Of a stretch of DNA of 64,000 nucleotides, positions 39,154 through 50,200 are shown piece by piece (within the stretch, counting starts at the first letter, position 1; the number at the start of each line of letters is the position of its first letter). The notes under the pieces were generated by a model. That model had not been told where the DNA came from and made no database searches. It saw only the letters and a program-made list of their open reading frames with translations. The DNA is from Photobacterium rosenbergii (lineage in GTDB: Bacteria; Pseudomonadota; Gammaproteobacteria; Enterobacterales; Vibrionaceae): NCBI RefSeq assembly GCF_003026455.1, contig NZ_PYMB01000010.1, forward strand, positions 62,001-126,000, given 5' to 3'. The position numbers were made by a program, and so were the translations under genes.

Positions 39154-40458
39154 ATGAAAAATTGGAAGTCTAGCTTGCTCGGTATTGCACTACTGGGCCT
39201 TTCTGCCGGCACCGTTGCCGCCCCCCAAGAGCTCAATCGTATTGTTACGATCGTCAACGACAGCGTTATCCTACAAAGCGACGTCGATGCCATGCTAAAA
39301 ACGGTCCGCATGAATGCTGCTGGGCAAAACCAGCCCCTACCGCCGGATGATGTGCTGATCAGCCAGATTATGGACCAACTGATCATGGAGACCCTTCAAC
39401 TCCAGCAAGCTGCACAGTTCGGGATTCGTATTGACGACAACCGCCTTGATCAGGCGATCAACCAGATGGCTGCCGAGCAACAGATGACTGTCGGCCAGCT
39501 GCAGCAGATGCTGGCGGCCAATGGCATCAGCTACTCGATTTTCCGTGAACAAATGCGCCGCGATATGACAGCGAGCGAAGCCCGTACTATCCAGGTACGC
39601 CGCCGGATCAACATCCTGCCGCAGGAAGTGGACACTCTTGCAGACCAACTCAGCCAGCAAGAGCAGCAAGGCGTTCGCTACAACATCAGCCACATCCAAC
39701 TGCGTGTTGAAGAAGGAGCAAGCTCTGTCGAGCGTGACGAAGTCGCCAAGGAAGCCCAGCAACTGGTCAATGAGCTAAAAGATGGTGCTGACTTTGCCAA
39801 CCTGGCATACAGCTACTCGAAAGGACCAAAAGCGTTACAAGGTGGTGAATGGGGCTGGATGCGCAAAGAAGAAATGCCAACCATCTTTGCCGATCAAATC
39901 CAATCTCAGGGCACCGGTGCTATTGTCGGGCCTTTCCGCAGTGGTGTGGGCTACCACATCCTGAAAATCAACCAGGTTGATGGCCTAGAAACGGTATCGG
40001 TTACTGAAGTTAACGCCCGTCATATTTTGGTGAAAACTTCCGTTATCCTTAGCGATGACGGTGCTAGGGAGCAGCTAGAACAGGCCCGCCGTTCGATTTT
40101 GGCCGGCGAACGCAGCTTTGCAGATGCCGCACAGGCACTAAGTGCCGATCCGGGTTCAGCAGCTAATGGCGGTGAACTGGGCTGGCAGACACCAGACCTG
40201 TATGTTCCTGAGTTCAAAGAAAAAGTAGAGACACTGCCAGAAGGTATGATCAGCGAACCATTCAAGACGGTACATGGCTGGCATATTGTTGAAGTTCTCG
40301 ACCGCCGCGATGTCGACCGTACCGATGCCGCCGTGAAGAACCGTGCCTACCGCATCCTGTTCAGCCGTAAATTCAACGAAGAAGCTCAGGCCTGGTTGCA
40401 GGAACTGCGTGCTGAAGCCTTTATCGAACAACCGGAACGTGCCGATGACCAAGGTTAA
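39154..40458 (+). CDS. surA: Periplasmic chaperone and peptidyl-prolyl isomerase SurA
   Basis: 434 residues. The signal peptide [20 protein letters not shown] ends before AAPQ. An N-terminal chaperone domain, two parvulin domains (about 170-270 and 280-385) and a short C-terminal helix follow. It escorts unfolded outer-membrane proteins, LptD among them, to the Bam complex. ATG 39154 is chosen because it begins the signal peptide. A longer frame starting at 39016 lies within lptD. It is 64 bp after lptD and overlaps pdxA by 14 bp. Confidence 0.97.
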   Translation: MKNWKSSLLGIALLGLSAGTVAAPQELNRIVTIVNDSVILQSDVDAMLKTVRMNAAGQNQPLPPDDVLISQIMDQLIMETLQLQQAAQFGIRIDDNRLDQAINQMAAEQQMTVGQLQQMLAANGISYSIFREQMRRDMTASEARTIQVRRRINILPQEVDTLADQLSQQEQQGVRYNISHIQLRVEEGASSVERDEVAKEAQQLVNELKDGADFANLAYSYSKGPKALQGGEWGWMRKEEMPTIFADQIQSQGTGAIVGPFRSGVGYHILKINQVDGLETVSVTEVNARHILVKTSVILSDDGAREQLEQARRSILAGERSFADAAQALSADPGSAANGGELGWQTPDLYVPEFKEKVETLPEGMISEPFKTVHGWHIVEVLDRRDVDRTDAAVKNRAYRILFSRKFNEEAQAWLQELRAEAFIEQPERADDQG

Positions 40459-41437
40459 ACGTATTGCTATCACCCCGGGCGAGCCTGCTGGTATTGGTCC
40501 GGATTTGGTGCTTGCCCTTGCCCAACAGGACTGGCCGCACCAACTTGTTATTTGTGCTAACGCCCAGCTTATGGTAGAACGTGCAGCCCAACTCGGGTTG
40601 CCGTTGGCTGTCAAAGCCTATGACCCTAGCCGGGTTGCCGAGCCTCACCAGGCTGGCACCTTGGTCATTGCCGATCTCCCTCTGGCAGCCACAGTGGAGG
40701 CCGGCACGCTCAACGAGCAAAACGGCCACTATGTACTCCATACTCTGGAACGGGCAGCTGAAGGGTGTATGAACGGTGAATTTGCAGCCGTCGTTACCGG
40801 CCCGGTCCATAAAGGGGTTATCAACCGAGCTGGGGTATCATTCAGCGGGCATACCGAGTTTTTTGCCCAGCAATCCAATACAGCCCAGGTCGTTATGATG
40901 CTGGCTACCGAAGGGTTGCGGGTGGCTTTGGTGACAACCCATATCCCTTTGTCATATGTGTCAAAGGCCGTCACCGAAGAGCGGCTACAGCAGGTTATTC
41001 GTATCCTGCATGCTGATCTTGTCAGCAAGTTCGGCATCGCTGAACCTAAAATTTATGTCTGTGGTTTGAACCCACACGCTGGCGAAGATGGTTGCCTGGG
41101 CACCGAGGAGATCGATGTGATCAGCCCGGCCCTGGAACAACTCCGCCAACAGGAAGGCATGGATCTGATTGGCCCACTGCCAGCAGATACTATCTTCCAA
41201 GAAAAATATCTGGCCGATGCCGACACGGTACTGGCTATGTATCACGATCAAGGGCTACCTGTGCTGAAATTCAAAGGCTTTGGTAAATCCGTCAACATTA
41301 CGTTAGGCCTGCCCTTCATCAGAACTTCAGTAGATCATGGTACCGCACTGGAACTCGCCGGTACTGGACAGGCGGACACGGGTAGCCTTTGGACAGCGCT
41401 ATCACACGCCCTCGAATTGGTAGAAAAACAAGCATGA
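40445..41437 (+). CDS. pdxA: 4-hydroxythreonine-4-phosphate dehydrogenase PdxA
   Basis: An NAD(P)-dependent enzyme of pyridoxal phosphate synthesis, 330 residues, the family length. It begins [20 protein letters not shown]. Metal-binding histidines are in SGHTEFF (about 136), [11 protein letters not shown] (about 165-175) and [10 protein letters not shown] (about 267). ATG 40445 lies inside the end of surA (14-bp overlap), and the stop overlaps the rsmA start by ATGA. A frame opening earlier at 40343 would run deep into surA. Confidence 0.97.
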   Translation: MTKVKRIAITPGEPAGIGPDLVLALAQQDWPHQLVICANAQLMVERAAQLGLPLAVKAYDPSRVAEPHQAGTLVIADLPLAATVEAGTLNEQNGHYVLHTLERAAEGCMNGEFAAVVTGPVHKGVINRAGVSFSGHTEFFAQQSNTAQVVMMLATEGLRVALVTTHIPLSYVSKAVTEERLQQVIRILHADLVSKFGIAEPKIYVCGLNPHAGEDGCLGTEEIDVISPALEQLRQQEGMDLIGPLPADTIFQEKYLADADTVLAMYHDQGLPVLKFKGFGKSVNITLGLPFIRTSVDHGTALELAGTGQADTGSLWTALSHALELVEKQA

Positions 41438-42246
41438 GCAGCGATCAAGTCCACCTAGGTCACCGCGCCCGTAAGCGCTTTGGCCAGAACTTTTTGAATG
41501 ACCCATACATCATTGATGGCATTGTATCTGCCATCAACCCTCGACCTGGCCAAAACCTGGTTGAAATCGGCCCTGGCCTTGGTGCAATCACCGAGCCGGT
41601 TGGCAAAATGGTCGACAAATTCACGGTTATCGAGCTTGACCGTGACCTAGCCGAGCGTCTTCGTAACCACCCGGATCTTGCTGAAAAGCTGACTATCCAC
41701 GAAGGTGATGCGATGCGTTTCGACTTCACGCAGCTACTTAAAGAAAACAACAAGCTGCGTATTTTCGGTAACCTACCGTACAACATCTCTACACCGCTGA
41801 TCTTCCACTTGCTGTCATTCCACGAGCACGTTGAAGACATGCACTTCATGCTACAGAAGGAAGTTGTTAACCGCCTAGCAGCGGGCCCAGGTAGTAAGGC
41901 TTACGGCCGTTTGACCGTGATGACCCAATACTACTGCCGCGTCATGCCTGTTTTGGAAGTGCCGCCAGAGTCATTCAAGCCAGCACCAAAGGTTGACTCA
42001 GCCGTTGTACGCCTAACGCCATATGAAACCTTGCCACATCCATGTACTAACCTTAAATGGTTGGATCGTGTTTGCCGTGAAGGCTTCAACCAGCGCCGCA
42101 AGACCATCCGCAACTGCTACAAGGCACTGCTGACAGGCGAACAACTGGAAGCCCTTGGGATCAACCCAAGTATGCGTCCGGAAAACCTGACGCTAGAACA
42201 GTTTGTCGGCATGGCAAACTGGCTGGATGCAAACCACACCAAGTAA
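41434..42246 (+). CDS. rsmA: 16S rRNA dimethyladenosine transferase RsmA (KsgA)
   Basis: Dimethylates two adjacent adenosines in helix 45 of 16S rRNA during 30S maturation, using S-adenosylmethionine. 270 residues. RKRFGQNFL is at 11-19, SAM site [10 protein letters not shown] follows, and the catalytic motif is NLPYNIST (about 110-118). A C-terminal helical domain completes it. ATG 41434 overlaps the pdxA stop by 4 bases (ATGA). The codon use is unusually biased toward preferred codons compared with the pdxA gene beside it. Confidence 0.97.
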   Translation: MSSDQVHLGHRARKRFGQNFLNDPYIIDGIVSAINPRPGQNLVEIGPGLGAITEPVGKMVDKFTVIELDRDLAERLRNHPDLAEKLTIHEGDAMRFDFTQLLKENNKLRIFGNLPYNISTPLIFHLLSFHEHVEDMHFMLQKEVVNRLAAGPGSKAYGRLTVMTQYYCRVMPVLEVPPESFKPAPKVDSAVVRLTPYETLPHPCTNLKWLDRVCREGFNQRRKTIRNCYKALLTGEQLEALGINPSMRPENLTLEQFVGMANWLDANHTK

Positions 42247-42328
42247 GCTTGCGTTCGCCAGTGACATTGATAAAACTACCGACCCGGTACACCGGGCCGG
42301 TAGGTTGCCAAGGAAAGGAAGCATAACA

Positions 42329-42712
42329 ATGACAATGACCGTAACGCCGACCATCAAATGCCGGGTCGTCACCCACTACATCGAAGACCAATCCGAGCCT
42401 GATAACCAGCGCTATGTCTTTTCCTACACCATCACCATCGCCAATTTGGGAGCAGGCCAAGCCCAGTTACTCAGCAGGCGCTGGCTGATCACCGATGCCA
42501 ACGGCAAAAAGTTGGTCATTGAAGGTGAGGGGGTTGTCGGTGAGCAACCGACTATTCCGGCCAATGAAGAATACACTTACACCAGCGGTACTATCATTGA
42601 AACACCACTAGGGGTGATGCAGGGGCATTACGTCATGGTCAATGAAAACGGTGACGAGTTTGTCGCCGAGATCTCCCCCTTCCGCTTGTCAGTGCCCAAC
42701 ATACTGCACTAA
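42329..42712 (+). CDS. apaG: ApaG protein (DUF525)
   Basis: A 127-residue immunoglobulin-fold protein, the family length (125 in E. coli). Hallmarks are [14 protein letters not shown] (about 31), [13 protein letters not shown] (about 47) and [17 protein letters not shown] (about 72). Its precise role is not established. ATG 42329 follows an AAGGAAGC ribosome site. The frame could open earlier inside rsmA, but that region is not conserved in the family. It is followed 9 bp later by apaH. Confidence 0.95.
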   Translation: MTMTVTPTIKCRVVTHYIEDQSEPDNQRYVFSYTITIANLGAGQAQLLSRRWLITDANGKKLVIEGEGVVGEQPTIPANEEYTYTSGTIIETPLGVMQGHYVMVNENGDEFVAEISPFRLSVPNILH

Positions 42713-42721
42713 AGGATCACT

Positions 42722-43537
42722 ATGTCGACCTACCTTGTTGGCGATATCCAGGGCTGCCTCGATGACTTGCGCCAACTGCTTGATACCGCTAGTTTCGACC
42801 CGCAGCATGATCAACTTTGGCTTACCGGTGACCTTGTCGCCCGCGGGCCTCTCTCGCTCGAAACCCTGCGCTTTATCAAAGGTCTGGGCAAACAAGCAAC
42901 AACGGTACTGGGCAACCACGACCTCCACCTGCTCGCCGTTGCCCAAGGCATAGCCAAAAATAAGCCCAAGGACAAACTGCAGCCGATCCTCGATGCACCG
43001 GACCGGGACGAACTCCTCAACTGGTTGCGCCAGCAGCCCCTGCTTGCCGAGCATCCCGAATTTCCGTTTGTCATGACCCATGCAGGGGTGCCCGCCTGTT
43101 GGAACCTACAGCAAGCCAGGGAACAAGCCAGGGAGGTTGAGAACGTACTCCAGGGTGAGGACTATCTTTGGCTGTTAGAGAATATGTATGGCAACGGCCC
43201 CGATGCCTGGTCGGCAGACCTGCAAGGTATCGAACGCTACCGCTTTACCATCAATGCCTTTACCCGAATGCGCTTCTGTTATCCGGACGGCAGGCTCGAC
43301 ATGGCGTGCAAACTGTCCCCTGAAAATACATCCGACAACCAATTGGTTCCTTGGTTTACCCTCAAACGCCCTGAGATGAACAAGAGAATGATTTTCGGTC
43401 ACTGGGCAGCTCTAATGGGTTACGAGGATGACCACGCCATAGGACTCGATACAGGCTGTGTATGGGGCAATAGCATGACACTACTTCGCTGGGAAGACGG
43501 TGCCCGTTTCGAGCAAGCGTGCCCGGTCCATGCCTGA
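42722..43537 (+). CDS. apaH: Diadenosine tetraphosphatase ApaH (symmetrical)
   Basis: Hydrolyses Ap4A symmetrically to two ADP and can decap NpnN-capped RNAs. 271 residues with calcineurin-type metal motifs: VGDIQG (about 7-12), GDLVARGP (about 37-44), GNHDLH (about 63-68), and THAGVP (about 120). Last gene of lptD-surA-pdxA-rsmA-apaG-apaH. A bidirectional terminator follows and is shared with the convergent folA. Confidence 0.97.
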   Translation: MSTYLVGDIQGCLDDLRQLLDTASFDPQHDQLWLTGDLVARGPLSLETLRFIKGLGKQATTVLGNHDLHLLAVAQGIAKNKPKDKLQPILDAPDRDELLNWLRQQPLLAEHPEFPFVMTHAGVPACWNLQQAREQAREVENVLQGEDYLWLLENMYGNGPDAWSADLQGIERYRFTINAFTRMRFCYPDGRLDMACKLSPENTSDNQLVPWFTLKRPEMNKRMIFGHWAALMGYEDDHAIGLDTGCVWGNSMTLLRWEDGARFEQACPVHA

Positions 43538-43554
43538 TAGATGGCGTTGATAAC

Positions 43555-43590
43555 AAAAGAGGCTTGCCAAACGGCAAGCCTCTTCTTTAT
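43555..43590. terminator. Bidirectional terminator between apaH and folA
   Basis: AAGAGGCTTGCC (43557-43568) and its complement (43573-43584) with an AAAC loop. T-rich ends lie on both strands. Confidence 0.88.
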
Positions 43591-43607
43591 CTAGGCGACC
43601 ACCAACA

Positions 43608-44087
43608 TTAGCGCTCAAGGATCACAAAACGCATGTCGTGGGCATTTTTCTCATCAGCGGTATAGGATTCGCTATGCACTTCCTGCCAACCTTTGCCCCA
43701 GTCCGGGAACTGGGTATCACCTTCGACCTCTAGCTCAATGAAGGTCAGGTACAGGCGGTCTGCATTCTCTAAGCAAGCTGTGTAGATACTGCCGCCGCCA
43801 ATCACCATTAGCTCCTCGACATTACCAGCCGCTTGCTTGGCTGACTCAAAATCGCTGACGACGGTGATCCCCTCAGCTTGGTAGGCGGCATTTCGGCTGA
43901 TCACTATATTGTGCCGGCCTGGCAATGGACGGCCGATGGACTCAAACGTCTTGCGCCCCATCACGACCGGTTTGCCCATTGTCACTTTCTTGAACCAAGC
44001 AAAATCGGCCGGTAAATGCCATGGCATAGCGTTGTCTTTGCCGATGATCCGTGCCTTGGCCATTGCGGCAACCATACTGATCTTCAT
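43608..44087 (-). CDS. folA: Dihydrofolate reductase
   Basis: Reduces dihydrofolate to tetrahydrofolate with NADPH, the target of trimethoprim. 159 residues, the E. coli length. It starts MKISMVAAMAKARIIGKDNA. The active-site acid is in MPWHLPADFAWF (D27-equivalent), NADPH is bound by VVMGRKTFESIGRPLPGR, and MVIGGGSIY contacts cofactor. ATG 44087 is chosen, with GAAGGAG seven bases upstream. A longer frame starting at 44168 is non-conserved. No plasmid-type dfr features. Confidence 0.97.
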   Translation of the reverse strand: MKISMVAAMAKARIIGKDNAMPWHLPADFAWFKKVTMGKPVVMGRKTFESIGRPLPGRHNIVISRNAAYQAEGITVVSDFESAKQAAGNVEELMVIGGGSIYTACLENADRLYLTFIELEVEGDTQFPDWGKGWQEVHSESYTADEKNAHDMRFVILER

Positions 44088-44115
44088 ACTGTCTCCTTCA
44101 TTCCTGTTGGCAGAG

Positions 44116-44589
44116 TTATACCACAGGACGACGACGATAAAACAGCAAGCCGGGCATTGCGAGGCCAATTGCTAGCGATGCGACGATAAAGACCGCCTTG
44201 AGCATGTTTTCCACCAACAAACCCCACAACTCAGGCGTAAAACCGCGGTGGTTGATTTCCACCAGGGCAATCATCGCCTTAAAAGCAAACACACCAGGGA
44301 CCATAGGGATCATCGCCGCAACAGTAAATACCTTGGGGTGGGCGAGAAAGCGGTGGGACCAATGAACACCAATCATACCAACCAAAGTTGCGGCACACAG
44401 TGTAGCCCACTCAATCGACAACCCCCAATGCATAAGAGCAAAACGACAGCCATGGCCTAGCGCCCCACCAATCGCACAGTACTTCAGCGCCTTCGGCGGC
44501 ACATTGAACACCAAGGCAAAGCCAACCGCAGGGATAGACGCAAAAAACATATCATTGAGTAGCGCAAGTAAAAAATCGGTCGAGATCAT
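44116..44589 (-). CDS. yjjB: ThrE-family transporter small subunit (YjjB-like)
   Basis: A 157-residue membrane protein (DUF3815/ThrE_2) with about five hydrophobic segments. In E. coli YjjP and YjjB together export succinate; in other bacteria the family exports threonine and serine. ATG 44589 overlaps the yjjP stop as ATGA, so the pair is coupled. A longer start at 44604 lies further inside yjjP. It ends 28 bp before folA in the same direction. Confidence 0.87.
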   Translation of the reverse strand: MISTDFLLALLNDMFFASIPAVGFALVFNVPPKALKYCAIGGALGHGCRFALMHWGLSIEWATLCAATLVGMIGVHWSHRFLAHPKVFTVAAMIPMVPGVFAFKAMIALVEINHRGFTPELWGLLVENMLKAVFIVASLAIGLAMPGLLFYRRRPVV

Positions 44590-45377
44590 GACAGCCACCC
44601 CCATACACCTAACACATTCATGGCCGCAACAATCCCCATACTGGTCGAGAGCGTCAGCAAACTAGCCATGGTCCAACGAGCTATCCCCATGTTGGAATAC
44701 CCTTTGACCATATCCGAGATAGCATTGATCAGCGGGAAGCCCGGTACCAACATCAAAACCGAGGATGCCATCGCCAAAAATGGCGCTTCACCGATTTGGT
44801 ACACCTGCCCAAACCCGGAAATCAAAGTGGTTACAAAAGCGGTCACCCCGAAGTTGAGCAGTGGATTGAAGTGGCAATGGGCGATCTCCTGACGGACGAA
44901 CATCCCCACCGCCGAGGCAAAAAAAGTCAGCGCAAATACCGGCCAATCGCCACCAGCCAGTCGGCTGAACGAGGCACATGACAGGCCTATCATCATGATG
45001 ACCAAATAACGGTTGTAGCGCATCGGCTTGATCTGCTCAAGACGCTGATGCACCCCGTCGACATCCAACACGCCCCGCTCGGCCATGATGCATACCCGCT
45101 GGATCTCGGTCACCACCTGCATGTTGATCCCACGATCCTGACACCGTCTGGTGGTCGTAATACAGCGGCCGTCACTCAAGGTCGTCAATACCATGGAACT
45201 GGCTGAAAGGGACACCTCGACACTGTCTACCCCCAGCGCTAATCCCAACCGCCTGGCGACATCCATCACCAAGGTACTCTCCGCTCCGTGTTGCAACAAC
45301 CTTTGCCCGGCCAATACCGCTAGCCGTGAAATCTCCCGCTGCACTGGCTCGGCCAGCGCCCCGTTAGGCTCCTCCAT
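44586..45377 (-). CDS. yjjP: ThrE-family transporter large subunit (YjjP-like)
   Basis: 263 residues. The cytosolic N-terminal domain (about 1-115) is followed by about five transmembrane segments. It is the partner of YjjB, a split form of the ThrE exporter. ATG 45377 (MEEPNGALAEPVQREI) has GGGGAG just upstream. An earlier in-frame ATG at 45422 has no ribosome site. Conserved segments are RLLQHGAEST and LMLVPGFPLINAISDMVKG, the latter in the first membrane half. Substrate uncertain: succinate or amino acids. Confidence 0.87.
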   Translation of the reverse strand: MEEPNGALAEPVQREISRLAVLAGQRLLQHGAESTLVMDVARRLGLALGVDSVEVSLSASSMVLTTLSDGRCITTTRRCQDRGINMQVVTEIQRVCIMAERGVLDVDGVHQRLEQIKPMRYNRYLVIMMIGLSCASFSRLAGGDWPVFALTFFASAVGMFVRQEIAHCHFNPLLNFGVTAFVTTLISGFGQVYQIGEAPFLAMASSVLMLVPGFPLINAISDMVKGYSNMGIARWTMASLLTLSTSMGIVAAMNVLGVWGWLS

Positions 45378-45454
45378 CTCTCTCCCCTGCCTGAAATTGT
45401 GATCTGAATGATGAATTATCATACAAACTTACAAAAATCAGCTTGATTAGGCAC

Positions 45455-45485
45455 AAAAAAACCGCCCTTGCAGGCGGTTTTTTTC
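45455..45485. terminator. Bidirectional terminator at the cgtA/yjjP boundary
   Basis: AAACCGCC/GGCGGTTT with a 6-nt loop and runs of A and T on both sides. It lies 20 bp beyond the cgtA stop and upstream of yjjP. Confidence 0.88.
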
Positions 45486-45505
45486 AATGTAGCGGAGATG
45501 ACCCG

Positions 45506-46708
<1,203 letters not shown>

Positions 46709-46827
46709 TTAAAATTCTTCAACCTGGAGCGCTCTGTCCAAGTTGCTATTAACCTATTGTACAACCAAACGTCGTGCTTATCCGACCTTTTGTGGTGTAC
46801 TATCACGGGCAATACAAGCGCCCTTCA

Positions 46828-47751
46828 TCATTTTCTTTTAAGCAGGCGGTGACCGATAGCACTGAACATCGCACCACCAACGACCACCAACGCACCGACA
46901 TAACCCCATTGGTTCAAGGCAGCAGGTGCGACGTAGTCAGGCCAGACCAAACTGGCAAGATCAACAAACAAGATCGTGAACAGGGGTGCCAGGGTGATCA
47001 CCGCACTGACTTGTGATGCCTGCCAGCGAGCCATCGCTTCGGCGAAGGCACCGTAGCCCACCAATGTGTTGAGGCAGCAAAAAATCAACATGCCCAGTTG
47101 GCGTTGATCCATCAACTGGATCTGGCTTGGTGTCGCTAACGGCATTAAGATCAAGGCACAGATCACATAGATCATTAGCAAGATCTGCGGGGACGAAAAC
47201 TGTCTCAGCATCCGCTTTTGCGCCAATGCGTAAACAACCCATACCATTGCAGCAGCGACAGCCAGCAATACCCCGGTGGTGTATGCGCTCATACTGGTAA
47301 ACAGCTCAGCCAGACGTTCATTGAAGAACAGCAGCAAGCCAGACAGCAGCGCTATCACACCCACAACCTGGTGTTTACCCAATGTCTCTTTAAATAACCA
47401 GACACTAGACAGCAGCAGCATCATCGGTGCCAACTGCATGATCACCTGGACCACCGCAGGATTGAGGTAAGACAGCGAGCTGTTAAACAGCACGAAGTTA
47501 CCTGCAAGCCCCAAGCTTGCCAGTAGCATCAAGCTACTTCCTTTCACACCGAGTCCACCGAGGCTAGGCAGTTTCCGCCGGTAGCCCAGCCAGAGGCCCA
47601 AGCCAATCGAAGCCGTTATGAACCGGTACCAAACGATGGTAAAAGGATCCATGACTTCGACAGCCTGCTTCATTGCAATGGGCAGCGCTCCCCAGAACAC
47701 GGCGGTCAATAACGCCAGGGACATCCCAATCATGGGATTTTGCTGTGGCAT
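46828..47751 (-). CDS. yhbE: EamA/DMT family transporter (YhbE-like)
   Basis: An inner-membrane transporter of about 307 residues with two EamA halves and ten hydrophobic segments. The substrate is unknown. I prefer ATG 47751 (MPQQNPMIGMSLALL), which has GGGGGG four bases upstream. An ATG at 47769 lies inside the rpmA terminator. Position between rpmA and cgtA is the same as E. coli yhbE, which supports the symbol. 140 bp separate it from cgtA. Confidence 0.88.
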   Translation of the reverse strand: MPQQNPMIGMSLALLTAVFWGALPIAMKQAVEVMDPFTIVWYRFITASIGLGLWLGYRRKLPSLGGLGVKGSSLMLLASLGLAGNFVLFNSSLSYLNPAVVQVIMQLAPMMLLLSSVWLFKETLGKHQVVGVIALLSGLLLFFNERLAELFTSMSAYTTGVLLAVAAAMVWVVYALAQKRMLRQFSSPQILLMIYVICALILMPLATPSQIQLMDQRQLGMLIFCCLNTLVGYGAFAEAMARWQASQVSAVITLAPLFTILFVDLASLVWPDYVAPAALNQWGYVGALVVVGGAMFSAIGHRLLKRK

Positions 47752-47765
47752 AAAGCCCCCCATAA

Positions 47766-47796
47766 ACAAAAAGCCCCGCCAGTAGGCAGGGCTTTA
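47766..47796 (-). terminator. Terminator or attenuator after rpmA
   Basis: Read leftward, AAAGCCCTGCC/GGCGGGGCTTT with a TACT loop and one U-G pair, followed by TTTGTTT. It lies between rpmA and yhbE, so read-through to yhbE-cgtA is probably partial. Confidence 0.82.
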
Positions 47797-47817
47797 TCAT
47801 TCGTGTCGAGACTGAAA

Positions 47818-48090
<273 letters not shown>

Positions 48091-48093
48091 TTA

Positions 48094-48405
48094 TTAAGCG
48101 CTGATGCCAGTAATTTTGACTTCAGTGAACCACTGACGGTGGCCCGCTTGCTTACGAGAGTGCTTACGACGACGGAACTTAACGATTTTTACTTTATCGC
48201 CACGACCGTGAGTAACTACTTCAGCAGTTACTTTACCGCCAGCTACGAAAGGTGCGCCTACAGTTACTTCTTCGCCGTTAGCTACTAGAAGTACTGAGTC
48301 AAATTCAATGCTAGCGCCAGTTTCAGCGTCTAGTTTTTCTAAGCGTAGGGTCTGGCCTTCGCTTACACGGTGTTGTTTACCACCACTTTGGAAAACAGCG
48401 TACAT
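48094..48405 (-). CDS. rplU: 50S ribosomal protein L21
   Basis: A 103-residue ribosomal protein that binds 23S rRNA. It begins [18 protein letters not shown] and ends with [15 protein letters not shown], the family pattern. Strong codon bias. First gene of rplU-rpmA, divergent from ispB, which is the usual arrangement. Confidence 0.99.
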   Translation of the reverse strand: MYAVFQSGGKQHRVSEGQTLRLEKLDAETGASIEFDSVLLVANGEEVTVGAPFVAGGKVTAEVVTHGRGDKVKIVKFRRRKHSRKQAGHRQWFTEVKITGISA

Positions 48406-48806
48406 GTCTTACTCCGCTTGTCCGCATAGGCCATTTGCCACGTATATTTTGGGCAATGGGTATGCGCTTAATCTTGTCATCAATAGGGCGCGAATGTTAC
48501 GCGAAATTAGGGCTACTGGCAAGCGATTGTGCAAAGAAAATTGGCGAAAAGCTGCTCAGTAATAAAAGTCATCGATTTAAACGCAATCGAGGTTATGAAG
48601 ATTGCTGTCTTTTAGTGTAATATTCGATAATTAATTTATCTCGGTTGATTAACAAATCTTAACTATGCAAGCTTGTAGAGCCCTGCTGTGAGCCACTTCC
48701 CATCTCTGGGGGAGAGCTTTTCGTGCTTGGGTCAGTTCAGTTAAGCTTAGCAACCGACACGCATAACAATCCGCCGGGTGCGGCACATTATTTTGCTGGA
48801 TGTACA
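48406..48806. other. Divergent intergenic region rplU/ispB
   Basis: About 400 bp that should hold promoters for both genes. The part at 48580-48660 is AT-rich with TAATATTCGATAAT. A GTG at 48723 opens a frame that joins ispB 28 codons later, but the family starts at 48807. No reliable -35/-10 pair was found. Confidence 0.4.
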
Positions 48807-49778
48807 ATGGATTTCAAAGCTATCCAAGCGCTTACTGCCGATGATATGGCACAGGTCGACGCGAAGATACTGGCTCAACTGAACTCAGATGTAGCCCTCA
48901 TTAATCAACTAGGTTTTTACATTGTCAGCGGCGGCGGCAAGCGCATACGCCCAATGCTTGCTGTACTGGCAGCCCGCGCCCTTGGCTACCAAGGTGAACA
49001 ACACACGACCGCAGCGGCATTCGTGGAGTTTATTCATACTGCCACCCTACTACACGACGATGTGGTCGATGAGTCGGATATGCGTCGCGGTAAAGAAACC
49101 GCCAATGCGATGTTCGGCAACGCCGCCAGCGTCCTGGTCGGTGATTACATTTATACCCGTTCGTTCCAGATGATGACGAGCCTACGATCCTTGCGGATCC
49201 TTGATGTCATGAGCGAAGCGACCAATGTGATCGCCGAAGGTGAAGTGCAGCAATTGATGAACTGCAACGATCCCGACACGACCGAACAAAGCTACATGCA
49301 GGTGATCTACTCCAAGACTGCCCGTCTATTTGAAGCAGCCACCCAAATTTCGGCGATTCTTGTCGACGCACCGGAAGAGGTTGAGCAGGCCCTGCAGGAC
49401 TACGGTCGCTATCTTGGCACAGCATTCCAGCTAATCGACGATGTCTTGGACTATAACGCCGATGGCGCAGAGATGGGCAAGAACGTTGGTGATGACTTGG
49501 CCGAGGGCAAACCAACCCTACCCCTGCTGCACGCAATGCAGCATGGTAATGCTGAGCAAGCAGCGATGATCCGTGAAGCTATCGAGAAAGGCAATGGCCT
49601 CGATAAGCTTGAGCCAATCCTCGCCTGTATGAAGCAAGTGGGCTCACTGGAGTACACCCAACAACGTGCAGAAGAAGAAGCCGAGAAGGCGATTGCCAGC
49701 CTGGCTCCGATAGCTGACAGTGAATACAAAGAAGCTTTGGTTGCACTGGCTCACCTAGCCGTACACCGCAACAAGTAA
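48807..49778 (+). CDS. ispB: Octaprenyl diphosphate synthase
   Basis: Builds the C40 side chain of ubiquinone and menaquinone from farnesyl diphosphate and IPP. 323 residues, the E. coli length. The first aspartate-rich motif is HDDVVDESDMRRG (about 85-97), the second is DDVLDYNAD (about 211-219), and GGGKRIRP (about 45) contacts substrate. Start ATG 48807 gives MDFKAIQALTADDM, matching the family. A possible GTG at 48723 is rejected. Divergent from rplU; a terminator follows. Confidence 0.96.
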   Translation: MDFKAIQALTADDMAQVDAKILAQLNSDVALINQLGFYIVSGGGKRIRPMLAVLAARALGYQGEQHTTAAAFVEFIHTATLLHDDVVDESDMRRGKETANAMFGNAASVLVGDYIYTRSFQMMTSLRSLRILDVMSEATNVIAEGEVQQLMNCNDPDTTEQSYMQVIYSKTARLFEAATQISAILVDAPEEVEQALQDYGRYLGTAFQLIDDVLDYNADGAEMGKNVGDDLAEGKPTLPLLHAMQHGNAEQAAMIREAIEKGNGLDKLEPILACMKQVGSLEYTQQRAEEEAEKAIASLAPIADSEYKEALVALAHLAVHRNK

Positions 49779-49798
49779 TTCACCCGCTTCCTAGAAAT

Positions 49799-49825
49799 AA
49801 GCCTGCCATTCGGCGGGCTTTTTTG
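49799..49825 (+). terminator. Terminator of ispB
   Basis: AAGCCTGCC/GGCGGGCTT (one wobble) with an ATTC loop, followed by TTTTTT. It starts 20 nt after ispB. Confidence 0.9.
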
Positions 49826-49926
49826 ATCCTCGCCCTCCCTATATCCGTAACCATTCAGTGATTTCACAATAATCTATAGTTATATCAATAAAGGCTGGAT
49901 CATCGAGATCATGACAGGAGGCCATT

Positions 49927-50118
49927 ATGCAAGCAAAAGAGCTCAAGCCTGGAATGTGGGTTGAATACCAACAAGGTGTCGCTGAAGTTATCGATGTGGA
50001 TCAAGAGCACAACACAGTGATCATCGAGAACATGAATGATCACCGCCGGATCAACATCAACTGCAATGATCTTGTTGACCAACCCCAGCTCCATACCGGG
50101 TGTGATAACTACTATTGA
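49927..50118 (+). CDS. Small protein with an EF-P/KOW-like start, function unknown
   Basis: 63 residues, preceded by a strong AGGAGG site five bases before ATG 49927. LKPGMWVEYQQGVAEVIDVD (6-25) resembles the N-terminal KOW-like strand pattern of elongation factor P, but the central and C-terminal EF-P domains are absent. The tail is rich in Asn and Asp and holds two cysteines (46 and 59). I do not recognise the family. It lies between the ispB terminator and the convergent mdh. It could be a small regulator or ribosome-associated protein, or a decayed fragment. Confidence 0.6.
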   Translation: MQAKELKPGMWVEYQQGVAEVIDVDQEHNTVIIENMNDHRRININCNDLVDQPQLHTGCDNYY

Positions 50119-50148
50119 CCACCCACCACGTTTGACAATCCCATACAT

Positions 50149-50180
50149 AAAAAAGAAGCGGCCAGTGGGCCGCTTCTTTC
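50149..50180. terminator. Bidirectional terminator between the small ORF and mdh
   Basis: AAGAAGCGGCC/GGCCGCTTCTT with an AGTG loop. A and T runs on both sides serve both convergent genes. Confidence 0.9.
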
Positions 50181-50200
50181 CTTAGTATAGGTTGGTAGCA

